Source: Prevotella sp. (GTDB lineage: Bacteria; Bacteroidota; Bacteroidia; Bacteroidales; Bacteroidaceae). Taken from it: DNA of 35,137 bases. Below the pieces are notes generated by a model, which saw only the letters and a program-made list of their open reading frames with translations, was not told the DNA's origin and made no database searches. Position 1 is the stretch's first letter; every line of letters starts with the position of its first letter. The stretch covers positions 1 to 35,137 of the forward strand of contig JAGCRH010000044.1 of NCBI GenBank assembly GCA_017964785.1, read 5' to 3'. A program made the translations under genes and the position numbers. Shown piece after piece: positions 24,742 through 33,376 of the stretch.

Positions 24742-25611
24742 ATGACAGAACAAATAGAAAAAAGAGACGTTGCACTGGTCTTGTCCAGCGGAGGAGCGAG
24801 AGGATTGGCGCATATCGGAGCAATTGAGGAACTGGAGGCACAAGGCTTCCGTATCACCTCCGTTGCGGGTTGCTCGATGGGGGCGCTTATCGGCGGTGTC
24901 TATGCATCAGGGAAACTGGCAGAGTTTCGTGAGTGGATGAAGACCATCGACAGAAAGAAAATGCTGGAGTTGACCGACTTCTCGCTCAGTCTGAACCATC
25001 TGGTCAAGGGGACGCGAATCATCGAGGCCATCATGGAGTTCGTTCCCGATGTGCTGATTGAGGAACTGCCGATACCCTATTGTGCTGTGGCTACCGACTG
25101 GAAGGCTGGTCGCGAAGTCGTTTTCCGCAAAGGGCGCCTGTTCGATGCCATCCGTGCCAGCATATCCCTACCCTCTTTTTACGAGCCAGTACAGCGCGAC
25201 GGAATGATTCTCATTGACGGAGGCGTGCTGAATCCCATTCCCATGAACCGTGTGACGCGTCACGAGGGCGACATCCTTGTTGGCGTGGACGTGAGTGGCC
25301 ACGACTACGCTGCCCAGTGGGAAACGCAGCACGAACTGACGGAACGGCGAAAGCGCGACAAATCGCTGAAAGCACAGATACTGAACCGTCTGATACCTGA
25401 CAACATCGAGTTCAACTACTACACGGTGCTTTCGCGTACCAGTTCGATGATGATTCGTCAGAACTCCATCCTGATGGCTCAACTGATGAAGCCCGAAATA
25501 CTTGTGGACATTCAGATGAACCGTTATGGCGGTTTCGACTTCGACAAGTCGGAGAAGTTGATAGCCATTGGCCGTCAGAAGACATTAAAAGCCATACAAC
25601 AATACCAGTGA
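24742..25611 (+). CDS. patatin-like phospholipase
   Basis: This lipid acyl hydrolase uses a Ser-Asp dyad. In 289 residues it has the oxyanion loop SSGGARGLAHIGA, the nucleophile Ser45 in GCSMG (43-47), and Asp159 in the DGG motif (LIDGGVLNPIP). All are intact, and the length fits the small RssA-like bacterial group. There is no signal peptide, so it is probably cytosolic or membrane-associated. It has its own -7 box and is separated from the downstream operon by 117 bases with another promoter. A link to the acyl-chain operon next door is possible but only by proximity. Confidence 0.92.
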   Translation: MTEQIEKRDVALVLSSGGARGLAHIGAIEELEAQGFRITSVAGCSMGALIGGVYASGKLAEFREWMKTIDRKKMLELTDFSLSLNHLVKGTRIIEAIMEFVPDVLIEELPIPYCAVATDWKAGREVVFRKGRLFDAIRASISLPSFYEPVQRDGMILIDGGVLNPIPMNRVTRHEGDILVGVDVSGHDYAAQWETQHELTERRKRDKSLKAQILNRLIPDNIEFNYYTVLSRTSSMMIRQNSILMAQLMKPEILVDIQMNRYGGFDFDKSEKLIAIGRQKTLKAIQQYQ

Positions 25612-25685
25612 TGTCTGATTTTACATTAAAAGTGTCCTTTAATAATAAAAATGTGTAACAAAACGACTTTTGAGAGGAAAGAAGG

Positions 25686-25715
25686 TTGTTTTTAGACAAA
25701 AAATGTGTAATTTTG
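25686..25715 (+). promoter_or_regulatory. promoter of the KS-ACP-exporter operon
   Basis: TTG (25686-25688), a 19-base spacer and TAATTTTG (25708-25715), followed by the ATG at 25729. If transcription starts about 7 bases after the -7 box, the leader is only around 7 bases, so the first gene would be nearly leaderless. The -7 box overlaps the second copy of a direct repeat AAAAATGTGTAA (25647-25658, 25699-25710). Confidence 0.7.
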
Positions 25716-25728
25716 CAGCCCGAAACGT

Positions 25729-26898
25729 ATGGAGCGTAAAAAAGGCATAGAGATTTTCAAGGTTGGAAACCGCCGCCAGATGAATGACTTTGTGGATGTC
25801 GCAAAGTTCATTTACAGCGGTGTGGCGCAATACGTGCCCGACTTGGCCAACGATGTTCGCAACCTGTTCAACCCCAAGAAAAATCCTGGTATGCAGTTCT
25901 CGGTCATACAGCCCTTTGTGGCCTATCGCCACGAAGTGCCCGTGGGCCGTATCGTGGGCATCGTCAACAAGAAGGCCAATGCGCACTGGAATGAGAAGTG
26001 CGTGCGCTTCTCGATGATCGAGTTCATCGACGACATCGAGGTGTCGCGCGCACTGATTGACGCCGTCAGTGAGTGGGGCCAGGCACAGGGCATGGACACC
26101 CTGCAAGGGCCGTTGGGTATCACCGACTTCGACAAGGAGGGGATGCTCGTGGAGGACTTCCATCTGACGGGTTCCATCAACACCATCTACAACCCCGACT
26201 ACTACCCCCGCCACATGGAGGCACTGGGCTTGGAGAAGGTGGTGGACTGGGTGCAGATACGCATAAATATCCCCCAGGAGATACCTGCCCGCTACCAGCG
26301 TGTGGCCCAGTACTGCAAGGAGCAGATGGGGCTGAGGGTGATCAAGGTGACGCCCAGCATGATCCGTCAGGGATACGGCCGGAAGGTGTTCCATCTGCTG
26401 AACGAGGCCTATACGCCGCTGTTCGGTTTCTCCAAACTCTCGGACGAGCAGATAGACCACTTCCTGCACCAATACCTGCCAGTGATAGACCTGCAACTGG
26501 TGCCTGTCATCGTCGACGAGCACGACGAGGTGGTGGGTGTGGCTGTCACGATGGGCAGCATCTCGCAGGCTATGCGCAAGGCCGATGGCAGTCTGTGGCC
26601 CTTAGGGTGGTATCACCTGTTGAAGGCGCTGAAATGGAAGCCCGAGGACAATGCGGAGATGCTGCTGATAGCCGTGCGTCCCGATATGCAGGGCTACGGC
26701 GTGAATGCGCTGTTCTTCGAAGACCTGATACCTATCTATAATAAATACGGGTTCCGTTGGGCAGAGACAGGGCCCCAGTTGGAGGACAACGTGCGCGAAC
26801 TCTCGCAGTGGAAGCCCCTGCATCCGGAGATCGTGAAGCGACGCCGCTGCTACGCCCTGGAAATCGGAAAATCAACCCAATTGAAAAATAAAATGTAA
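25729..26898 (+). CDS. GNAT-like N-acyltransferase family protein
   Basis: The 389-residue protein belongs to a Bacteroidota/Firmicutes family with weak GNAT similarity. Visible segments are GRIVGIVNKKAN (strand and helix of an acyltransferase core), MDTLQGPLGITDFDKEGMLVEDF, and MLLIAVRPDMQGYGVNALFFEDL, which resembles the acyl-CoA-binding R/QxxGxG/A loop of GNAT enzymes. Substrate unknown. It is the first gene of the operon, under the promoter at 25686-25715. Its last residues (QLKNKM) and stop codon are encoded in AT-rich repeat-like sequence, and the next gene starts 22 bases later. It could acylate the pathway product or serve an unrelated role. Confidence 0.7.
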   Translation: MERKKGIEIFKVGNRRQMNDFVDVAKFIYSGVAQYVPDLANDVRNLFNPKKNPGMQFSVIQPFVAYRHEVPVGRIVGIVNKKANAHWNEKCVRFSMIEFIDDIEVSRALIDAVSEWGQAQGMDTLQGPLGITDFDKEGMLVEDFHLTGSINTIYNPDYYPRHMEALGLEKVVDWVQIRINIPQEIPARYQRVAQYCKEQMGLRVIKVTPSMIRQGYGRKVFHLLNEAYTPLFGFSKLSDEQIDHFLHQYLPVIDLQLVPVIVDEHDEVVGVAVTMGSISQAMRKADGSLWPLGWYHLLKALKWKPEDNAEMLLIAVRPDMQGYGVNALFFEDLIPIYNKYGFRWAETGPQLEDNVRELSQWKPLHPEIVKRRRCYALEIGKSTQLKNKM

Positions 26899-26922
26899 AT
26901 TGTAAATTGTAAAATTGTAAAT
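26894..26922 (+). repeat. tandem 7-mers forming the whole GNAT-KS junction
   Basis: TGTAAAT, TGTAAAT, TGTAAAAT and TGTAAAT are contiguous. The TAA stop of the upstream gene (26896-26898) is inside the first unit, and the ATG of the ketosynthase gene (26921-26923) begins in the last. The 22-base spacer contains nothing else, so no promoter or conventional ribosome-binding site is visible for the ketosynthase gene. Confidence 0.9.
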
Positions 26923-28141
26923 GAATAGGGTAGTTATAACTGGAATGGGAATATGGTCGTGCCTGGGCATTACGCTCGACGAGGTGCGCCAGTCCCTGTA
27001 CGAAGGAAAGAGTGGTATCATCAAGAGTCAGGAACGTGTGGACGCAGGTTTCCGTTCACCGTTTACAGCCGATGTGCCACGCCCCGACCTGAAACCGTTT
27101 ATCGGCCGCAACCAGCGGCAGTTCATGCCCGAGGAGGCACAGTATGCCTATATGGCAACGAAGGATGCCTTGGAGGCCGCCCGTCTGGACATGGACTATA
27201 TCGACCAGCATGAGGTGGGTATCATCTATGGCAACGACTCAGTGGCCGAGGCCACGATGATCGCCCTCGACAAGTTCCGCAATGCCGGTTCGACGGCAGC
27301 CTGCGGCAGTGGAGCCATCTTCCAGTCGATGAACTCGACGGTGACGATGAACCTGGCCTGTCTGTTCCACCTGAAAGGCATCAACCTGACTGCCTCGGCA
27401 GCCTGTGCCAGCGGGTCGCAGTCGATCGGACTCGGCGCACTGCTCATCCGTAACGGCTTGCAGGAGTGTGTGGTCTGCGGTGGTGCCCAGGAGGCGAATA
27501 TGTACGGCGTGGCCTCGTTCGACGGCATCCAGTCGTTTGCCTTGCGCGACGACGATGACGCCACAAAGGCGAGTCGTCCCTTCGACCGTGACCGTAACGG
27601 ACTGGTGCCTGGCGGTGGTGCCGCCACGGTGATCCTGGAGAGTTACGAGAGTGCCGTGCGCCGTGGGGCTCCCATCCTGGCGGAGATCGTGGGCTGGGGC
27701 TTCTCCGGCAATGGCGACCATATCTCGACACCCAATGTGGCAGGCCCGGCCCGTTCGCTGGAACTCTGTCTGAAAGATGCCGGCGTCAGCCCCAAGGAGA
27801 TCGGCTATGTGAACGCCCATGCCACCTCGACCAAGATCGGTGATGCCCGTGAGGCCATGGCCATCGCACAGGCCTTCGGCGACTACAAGGTGCCTGTGAC
27901 CTCGACGAAGAGTCAGACGGGCCACGAGATGTGGATGGCAGGTGCCTCGGAGATCATCTACTCGATGCTGATGATGAAGAACGGCTTCATTGCCGGTAGC
28001 GTGAACTTCGAGAACCCCGACGAAGAGACCTGTTGCATCAACGTGCTCGGCGAAACGAAGGAGATACACTTCGACCAGTTCCTAAGCAACTCCTTCGGTT
28101 TCGGAGGAACCAATTCGACATTAATCGTAAAAAACTTATAA
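26921..28141 (+). CDS. beta-ketoacyl-ACP synthase (FabB/FabF-like)
   Basis: The enzyme extends an acyl chain by decarboxylative condensation with malonyl-ACP. The 406-residue KAS I/II type protein has a complete triad: Cys162 (SAACASGSQ), His300 (NAHATST) and His335 (STKSQTGHEMW). The C-terminal SNSFGFGGTNSTL motif is present. It is not a chain-length factor, because the nucleophile Cys is intact. It is the only ketosynthase in the operon, in contrast to the several found in aryl-polyene clusters. It is followed by the ACP gene after 4 bases. It could instead be a housekeeping FabB/FabF, but the exporter and LolA neighbours argue for a dedicated pathway. Confidence 0.92.
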   Translation: MNRVVITGMGIWSCLGITLDEVRQSLYEGKSGIIKSQERVDAGFRSPFTADVPRPDLKPFIGRNQRQFMPEEAQYAYMATKDALEAARLDMDYIDQHEVGIIYGNDSVAEATMIALDKFRNAGSTAACGSGAIFQSMNSTVTMNLACLFHLKGINLTASAACASGSQSIGLGALLIRNGLQECVVCGGAQEANMYGVASFDGIQSFALRDDDDATKASRPFDRDRNGLVPGGGAATVILESYESAVRRGAPILAEIVGWGFSGNGDHISTPNVAGPARSLELCLKDAGVSPKEIGYVNAHATSTKIGDAREAMAIAQAFGDYKVPVTSTKSQTGHEMWMAGASEIIYSMLMMKNGFIAGSVNFENPDEETCCINVLGETKEIHFDQFLSNSFGFGGTNSTLIVKNL

Positions 28142-28145
28142 AACA

Positions 28146-28391
28146 ATGACACGAAATGAGATTATTGAGCAGGTGAATGAACTGCTCGCCAACGAGTTTG
28201 AAGTAGATGTCACGGACATCACCCCAGAGGCTAACATCAAAGAGACCCTGAGCCTCGACAGTCTGAGTCTGGTAGATATGGTGGCCCTGTTGCAGGTGAA
28301 CTACAAGGTGAACATCCCTGTGGCAGAGTTGCACAAGATACAGTCGTTCAGCGACCTGTACGACTACATCGAGCAACATATCCCTGCATGA
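28146..28391 (+). CDS. acyl carrier protein
   Basis: The 81-residue carrier has the phosphopantetheine attachment Ser39 in LSLDSLSLVD (DSL motif). It is helical throughout and acidic, and of normal ACP length. It would hold the growing chain for the ketosynthase, FabG-like reductase and hotdog protein. It is distinct from a housekeeping AcpP by its DSLSLVDM sequence and by its operon. The stop codon overlaps the next gene by 4 bases. No phosphopantetheinyl transferase is encoded in the window. Confidence 0.9.
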   Translation: MTRNEIIEQVNELLANEFEVDVTDITPEANIKETLSLDSLSLVDMVALLQVNYKVNIPVAELHKIQSFSDLYDYIEQHIPA

Positions 28392-28813
28392 GGTATCAAG
28401 CCGATGACATCAAGCGGTTGATCCCCCAGCGGGAGCCGTTTATCATGGTGGATGAGATAGAGGCTGTCGACGACACCCATGCCGTCACGGCCTTTACCGT
28501 TCTCCGTGACACCTATTTCATGTTGCCCGACGGTACGATGTCGGAGACGGGACTGATAGAGCATATCGCCCAGTCGTGCTCCGCCCTGATGGGCTATCAG
28601 GCCTTGGCGCAGCAATTGGAAAAGCCGCCTGTGGGACTCATCGGCGAGGTGAAGCACTTCGAATGCCAGCGCCGTCCCAAGGCAGATGAGAAGGTGTGTA
28701 CCGCAATTGAGTTTGGGTTTACGTTCGGTAATGTGACGATAGCGACGGGTGAGAGTCGTGTCGGCGAGGAACTGATAGCCAAGGCACAACTCAAAATCTT
28801 CATGATGCCATGA
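28388..28813 (+). CDS. hotdog-fold 3-hydroxyacyl-ACP dehydratase-like protein, FabZ histidine absent
   Basis: The 141-residue single hotdog domain resembles FabZ and the ApeP-type (COG4706) dehydratases of aryl-polyene clusters. It aligns at LIPQREPFIMVDEI and at SETGLIEHIAQSCSALMGY, which keeps Glu58 and the following AQ. The FabZ catalytic His of GHFP is not present (TYF occupies that place), and the His common in the LPHRxPF segment is Gln14. It may be a dehydratase with a different base, an isomerase, a thioesterase or a non-catalytic partner. It overlaps the genes on both sides by 4 bases. Confidence 0.75.
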   Translation: MRYQADDIKRLIPQREPFIMVDEIEAVDDTHAVTAFTVLRDTYFMLPDGTMSETGLIEHIAQSCSALMGYQALAQQLEKPPVGLIGEVKHFECQRRPKADEKVCTAIEFGFTFGNVTIATGESRVGEELIAKAQLKIFMMP

Positions 28814-31251
28814 CGGACGTCTTCATCCATATCTATCACTATTTCCGCAACCACCGGTGGGTCTGCTGGCTGTCGATGGTGGCCCTGTTTGCCTGCTTCG
28901 GCTATTTCGCCTCACAACTGCATCTCGAAGAGGATATCAACAAACTGATGCCCTCGTCGAAGAATGAGGACGGCACCACTAAACTGGCCTTTGCCGACCT
29001 GAAAATCAAGGATAAGACTTTCCTGTTGTTCGAGGCTAAAGACAGCACGGATGTCAGTGTACTCACAGCCGTATGCGACGCCTTCGTAGACTCCTTGCTG
29101 GCGCAGGATAAGGACTCCGTGATAGGCGACCTGTTCTATCGTCTGGATGAAGACCTGCTGCCTAGCGGCATTGACTATCTGTCGGAACACCTGCCTGCGT
29201 ATATTGACACCACGGCCTACGCCCAGTTCGACACGTTGCTGACCCGTGAGCACTTTGTCAGGCAGATGCAGCAGAACCACGACGACCTGTTGAGTGAGGT
29301 GGGCGACCTGTTTCCGGAACTGATAGAGATGGACCCGATGGGGATGCGCCATGTGCTGGCAGAGCAGATGAAGCCCTTGCTCAGTGCAGGCACCTACCAG
29401 ACCATCGACAACCACTTCTTTGTGCCTGACTCTACCGTCTGCATCGCCTTCCTCACGCCCCGTTTCTCCTCGACAAACACAGGACAGGGCTCGGCACTCT
29501 TTGAACAACTGAGCACACTGATCAGCCAGTTTGCCACCACCCAGCCCCATGTCCGTATCACCTATCACGGCACACCTGCCAGCGGCTATTACAACTCGAC
29601 GCAGATCAAGCACGACCTGACGACGACGATTACAGGCGCACTGACTCTGGTATTGCTGTTCCTGCTGTTCTGTTTCCGTCGCTGGGACACCATCCCCCTA
29701 CTCCTCCTGCCCGTCGCCTTCGGCACCCTCTTCGGTCTGTCGATGATGTACTGGCTCAAAGGAGAGTTTTCTCTGCTCGCCTTAGGCATCGGTGGTGTGG
29801 TACTGGGTGTGGCCCTGAGTTACGTGCTCCATATCCTGACGCATCACCAGTATGTAGGCGATGGGGAACAGATGCTGCGCGACCAGGTGAAGCCCGTGCT
29901 GTTGGGCTGTGTCACCACCATCGGCTCCTTCGCAGGACTCATCTTCATCAATACGGCCCTCTTGCAGGACTTCGGCCTGTTTGCCGCCTTCGCCATCCTC
30001 GGCACCACCCTATTCTCACTCATCTGGCTGCCACAGATGCTCAGCAACAAGACCAATCCAGCCTCATTCAAGTGGCTCGACCTGATCAACACCTATCCCT
30101 TCGACCAGAACAAGCCCTTGCTGGTCTGCGTCACCTTGTTTATTGTGGTTGGCGTAGGTGCCTACCTCGTAGGGGGCACCCGTTTTGATGCCGATATGCA
30201 CAATCTGGGCTATCTGGACGACATGACGGAATATTCCGAGCAGTTGCTACGGGAAAAGACCTATACGGGCGACAAGACCAAGTATTTTGCCAGCAAAGGC
30301 ACAACGATGGAGGAAGCCATTGAGCACTTTGCCATCCTCGACCAGAAACTCGACTCGCTGCAACAACTGGGACTGGTGAAGAGTTACACCCGTACCAATC
30401 AGATATTTGTGCCGATGCACGTCCAGCAGGAGCGCATCCAGGCCTGGCAAGAGTTCTGGACACCAGAGAGACTCGCCAACGTACGTACCCTCATTGCACA
30501 GACAGCCCCACAGGCAGATCTCAACGCAGAAGCCTTCGACACCTTCTTCGAGACAGCGTCCCGTGACTTTGAGCCAGATTCGCTCTATGCCGCAGGACTG
30601 ATACCGGAGGGCTACCAGTCGACGCTGATGGAACGGTCGTACGACGGCAACTACCTCTGTTTCACCTCCGTACGCTGTGCCAACGACTCCGTGCGCAGCA
30701 GTGAGAGCGACTATATCCGTATCTGTGATGCCATCAGCAGCAACCCCAACCTGCTGGTGCTCGACACCTATTACTATACCACAGACACCCTGCTCCAGAT
30801 GAATGCCGACTTCAACGTGCTGCAATGGCTCTCCATGCTGTTCGTGTTTGTGGTGCTCCTCCTGAGTTTCCATTTCAATATCAAGCATACGCTACTGGCC
30901 TTTATGCCCATCCTGCTCAGTTGGCTCATCGTACTGGGATACATGGTGCTCTGCGATGTACGGTTCAACCTCATCAGCATCATCATCTCTACGTTTATCT
31001 TCGGTATCGGTGTGGATTACAGCATCTTCGTGATGAACGGGCTGACGGCAAAAGACGCAGACAAGTTACACTATCATAAGACGGCCATCCTGTTGAGTGC
31101 CGTCACACTGATTACTACCGTCGGCAGCATGCTGATTGCCAGTCATCCCGCCATCCGCAGCGTAGGCTTCTCTACCCTCGTCGGACTGCTTTCCGCCATC
31201 ATTCTGGCCTACGTGCTGCAACCTGCGGTGTTTAAGAAGATAGGGCGATGA
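28810..31251 (+). CDS. MMPL/RND-family lipid exporter
   Basis: The 813-residue inner-membrane transporter has two homologous halves. Each has one leading span, a large periplasmic loop and a block of spans: the first at about 18-36 with loop to about 250 and spans to about 430, the second beginning near 440 with spans at about 680-810. GVGVALSYVLHIL-like segments (GVVLGVALSYVLHILTHH) and GIGVDYSIFVMN are the acidic/MMPL signature blocks. Relatives in aryl-polyene clusters and mycobacteria move lipids out of the inner membrane. It overlaps the dehydratase-like and FAD oxidoreductase genes by 4 bases each, so it probably exports the product of this operon. Confidence 0.88.
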   Translation: MTDVFIHIYHYFRNHRWVCWLSMVALFACFGYFASQLHLEEDINKLMPSSKNEDGTTKLAFADLKIKDKTFLLFEAKDSTDVSVLTAVCDAFVDSLLAQDKDSVIGDLFYRLDEDLLPSGIDYLSEHLPAYIDTTAYAQFDTLLTREHFVRQMQQNHDDLLSEVGDLFPELIEMDPMGMRHVLAEQMKPLLSAGTYQTIDNHFFVPDSTVCIAFLTPRFSSTNTGQGSALFEQLSTLISQFATTQPHVRITYHGTPASGYYNSTQIKHDLTTTITGALTLVLLFLLFCFRRWDTIPLLLLPVAFGTLFGLSMMYWLKGEFSLLALGIGGVVLGVALSYVLHILTHHQYVGDGEQMLRDQVKPVLLGCVTTIGSFAGLIFINTALLQDFGLFAAFAILGTTLFSLIWLPQMLSNKTNPASFKWLDLINTYPFDQNKPLLVCVTLFIVVGVGAYLVGGTRFDADMHNLGYLDDMTEYSEQLLREKTYTGDKTKYFASKGTTMEEAIEHFAILDQKLDSLQQLGLVKSYTRTNQIFVPMHVQQERIQAWQEFWTPERLANVRTLIAQTAPQADLNAEAFDTFFETASRDFEPDSLYAAGLIPEGYQSTLMERSYDGNYLCFTSVRCANDSVRSSESDYIRICDAISSNPNLLVLDTYYYTTDTLLQMNADFNVLQWLSMLFVFVVLLLSFHFNIKHTLLAFMPILLSWLIVLGYMVLCDVRFNLISIIISTFIFGIGVDYSIFVMNGLTAKDADKLHYHKTAILLSAVTLITTVGSMLIASHPAIRSVGFSTLVGLLSAIILAYVLQPAVFKKIGR

Positions 31252-32657
31252 AGTACGAGGTGGTCATCATAGGCAGTGGACTGGGAGGTCTGATCTGTGC
31301 CAGACAACTGGCACAGGCCGGCAGACAGGTACTGGTGTTGGAGCGCCATGCACAGCCAGGAGGCTGTTTGCAGAGTTACCGTCGTGGTGACATGGACTTC
31401 GACACGGGACTGCACTATGTGGGAGGTCTGGCAGAAGGCCAGCCCCTGCACGCCGCCTTTGAGCAATTAGGACTGATGCGACTGCCTTGGCACAGGCTGG
31501 ATGCTGACGGTTTCGACAGGATTACCATCGGCAAGCAGACCTTTCCTTTAGCCGAGGGTTTCCAGCACTTTGCCGAGACATTGGGCGAATATTTCCCACA
31601 AGAGAAGGATGCGCTCAGGCAGTATGTGGAGATGCTGGAACACCTGCCCCCTATGGAGGAGATCAGTCAGGTAAACGCCTACGACTATCTGAAATCACTC
31701 TTCCACGACCCGTTGCTCATCAACGTGCTCTCCGGCACAGCCCTGAAAATGGAACTGCGGCAGGAGTCGTTGCCACTCTTCAACTTCGCCCACAGCATGA
31801 GCAGTTATATCCAGAGCAGTTGGCGCCTGAAAGGCGGTGGCAGTCTGATAGTCGACGCACTGGTAAAGGACATCCAGGCTTTCGGGGGCGAGATCATTTG
31901 CCAGGCGGAAGTCAGGGAGTTAAAGAGTCAGGACGGAAGGATCGTGGCTGCGAAATGCCCCAACGGCAGAACCTACGAAGGTGATATCTTCATCAGCGAT
32001 GTCCACCCCCAACTGACCTTCGGATGGATCAAGGACCTGCACACGCTGAAAGGCATCTTCCGTCGACGCATCAATGCCTTGGAAAATACCTTCGGAATGT
32101 TTACAGCCTCACTGGTGTTGAAGCCTGACACCCTACCCTACTTCAACCACAACAAATACGTGTACCGAAAAGCCAACGTGTGGACTTTCGCACAGGAGAC
32201 AGGGAGTATCGGAGGCGTGATGATCAGTTGCAGGGTGCCTGACCAGGGCGACTATGCCAGGCAGATAGACCTCCTCACCCCGATGTCGTGGACACTCTGC
32301 GAACCCTGGGACGCTACCAGCATCGGACGACGTGGCGAGATCTATGAGATGCAGAAAGAACGGATGACAGACGAGTGCATCCGACTGGCAGAAAGGGTGA
32401 TTCCCGAACTGCGGAACATGATTGCAAAACGATACACGAGTACCCCTCTCACCTGGCGCGACTATACGCTGTCACCTTGTGGCTCGGCCTTTGGCATCCG
32501 AAAGGACTGTCGCCAGCCCCTGCTGACCATGTTGTCGCCAAAGACCCCTGTACCCAACCTGTTCCTGACGGGACAGAGTCTGGTGCTGCACGGATTGGAG
32601 GGGGTCACGATGACTGCATTTAACACAATAGACACGATAAAGAACAGTAGATTATGA
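31248..32657 (+). CDS. CrtI/retinol-saturase-like FAD oxidoreductase
   Basis: The 469-residue flavoprotein of the phytoene desaturase/carotenoid isomerase class (COG1233) has an N-terminal Rossmann FAD motif GSGLGGLICARQL (9-21), then LERHAQPGGCLQSY. Its C-terminal segment FLTGQSLVLHGLEGVTMTAF is the usual FAD-closing region of the family. It has no signal peptide. Such enzymes desaturate, isomerise or saturate conjugated chains. In flexirubin and aryl-polyene relatives they accompany the ketosynthases. In this operon it may tailor a polyene or hydroxyacyl chain. Substrate not shown by sequence. Confidence 0.85.
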   Translation: MKYEVVIIGSGLGGLICARQLAQAGRQVLVLERHAQPGGCLQSYRRGDMDFDTGLHYVGGLAEGQPLHAAFEQLGLMRLPWHRLDADGFDRITIGKQTFPLAEGFQHFAETLGEYFPQEKDALRQYVEMLEHLPPMEEISQVNAYDYLKSLFHDPLLINVLSGTALKMELRQESLPLFNFAHSMSSYIQSSWRLKGGGSLIVDALVKDIQAFGGEIICQAEVRELKSQDGRIVAAKCPNGRTYEGDIFISDVHPQLTFGWIKDLHTLKGIFRRRINALENTFGMFTASLVLKPDTLPYFNHNKYVYRKANVWTFAQETGSIGGVMISCRVPDQGDYARQIDLLTPMSWTLCEPWDATSIGRRGEIYEMQKERMTDECIRLAERVIPELRNMIAKRYTSTPLTWRDYTLSPCGSAFGIRKDCRQPLLTMLSPKTPVPNLFLTGQSLVLHGLEGVTMTAFNTIDTIKNSRL

Positions 32658-33376
32658 GTAAATATGCATTAGTAACGGGTGGCAGCCGAGGTATCGGACG
32701 GGCCATCTGCGTGAGACTGGCCCAGGAGGGCTATCAGGTCATCATCAACTATGCCAGCAATGAGGCAGAGGCACAGAAGACCTTGGAGATGACAGGTAAC
32801 AACGGGGAGATACTGCCCTTCGATGTGAGCAATGCCGAACAGACCAAGACGGCACTCGCTGACTGGCAGCAGCGCCATCCTCAGGACTATATCGAGGTGG
32901 TGGTCAACAATGCCGGTATCCGTCGCGACAATGTCCTGGCACTGATGCCGGAAAACGACTGGCACCGTGTGGTGGATATCACCCTCTCGGGCTTCTTCAA
33001 TGTCACCCAGCCCCTGATACCTGCCATGCAGTTACACAAGTTCGGACGCATTGTCAATATGGCGAGTGTCAGCGGACTGAAAGGGCTGCCCGGACAGACC
33101 AACTACTCTGCTGCCAAGGGTGGTATCATTGCTGCCACAAAGGCTTTGGCACAGGAGGTGGCCCGAAGGGGGATCACCGTCAATGCCGTAGCCCCGGGCT
33201 TCATCAAGACGGATATGACGGAGGGTCTCGACGAGGGCGAATTGAAGAAGATGATCCCAGCCAACCGCTTCGGCACCCCTGAGGAGGTGGCCGACCTGGT
33301 GGCGTTCCTCGTATCGCCGAAGGCTGGATATATCACGGGTAATGTCGTATCAATCAATGGAGGACTCTACACATGA
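32654..33376 (+). CDS. FabG-like 3-oxoacyl-ACP reductase
   Basis: The 240-residue short-chain dehydrogenase has the NADP-binding TGGSRGIG (8-15), the NNAG motif at about 85-88, and the catalytic Ser138, Tyr151 and Lys155 (NYSAAKGG). The C-terminus GYITGNVVSINGG is typical of FabG. It would reduce the 3-keto group made by the ketosynthase. It lies between the FAD oxidoreductase and the LolA-like gene with 4-base overlaps on both sides, which places it in the pathway. Housekeeping FabG function cannot be excluded. Confidence 0.92.
   Translation: MSKYALVTGGSRGIGRAICVRLAQEGYQVIINYASNEAEAQKTLEMTGNNGEILPFDVSNAEQTKTALADWQQRHPQDYIEVVVNNAGIRRDNVLALMPENDWHRVVDITLSGFFNVTQPLIPAMQLHKFGRIVNMASVSGLKGLPGQTNYSAAKGGIIAATKALAQEVARRGITVNAVAPGFIKTDMTEGLDEGELKKMIPANRFGTPEEVADLVAFLVSPKAGYITGNVVSINGGLYT

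Noticed and set aside
26073..26741. 222-codon plus-strand frame inside the GNAT-like gene
   Set aside because: An alternative frame of a GC-rich gene, full of Gly/Arg/Pro, with no independent support.
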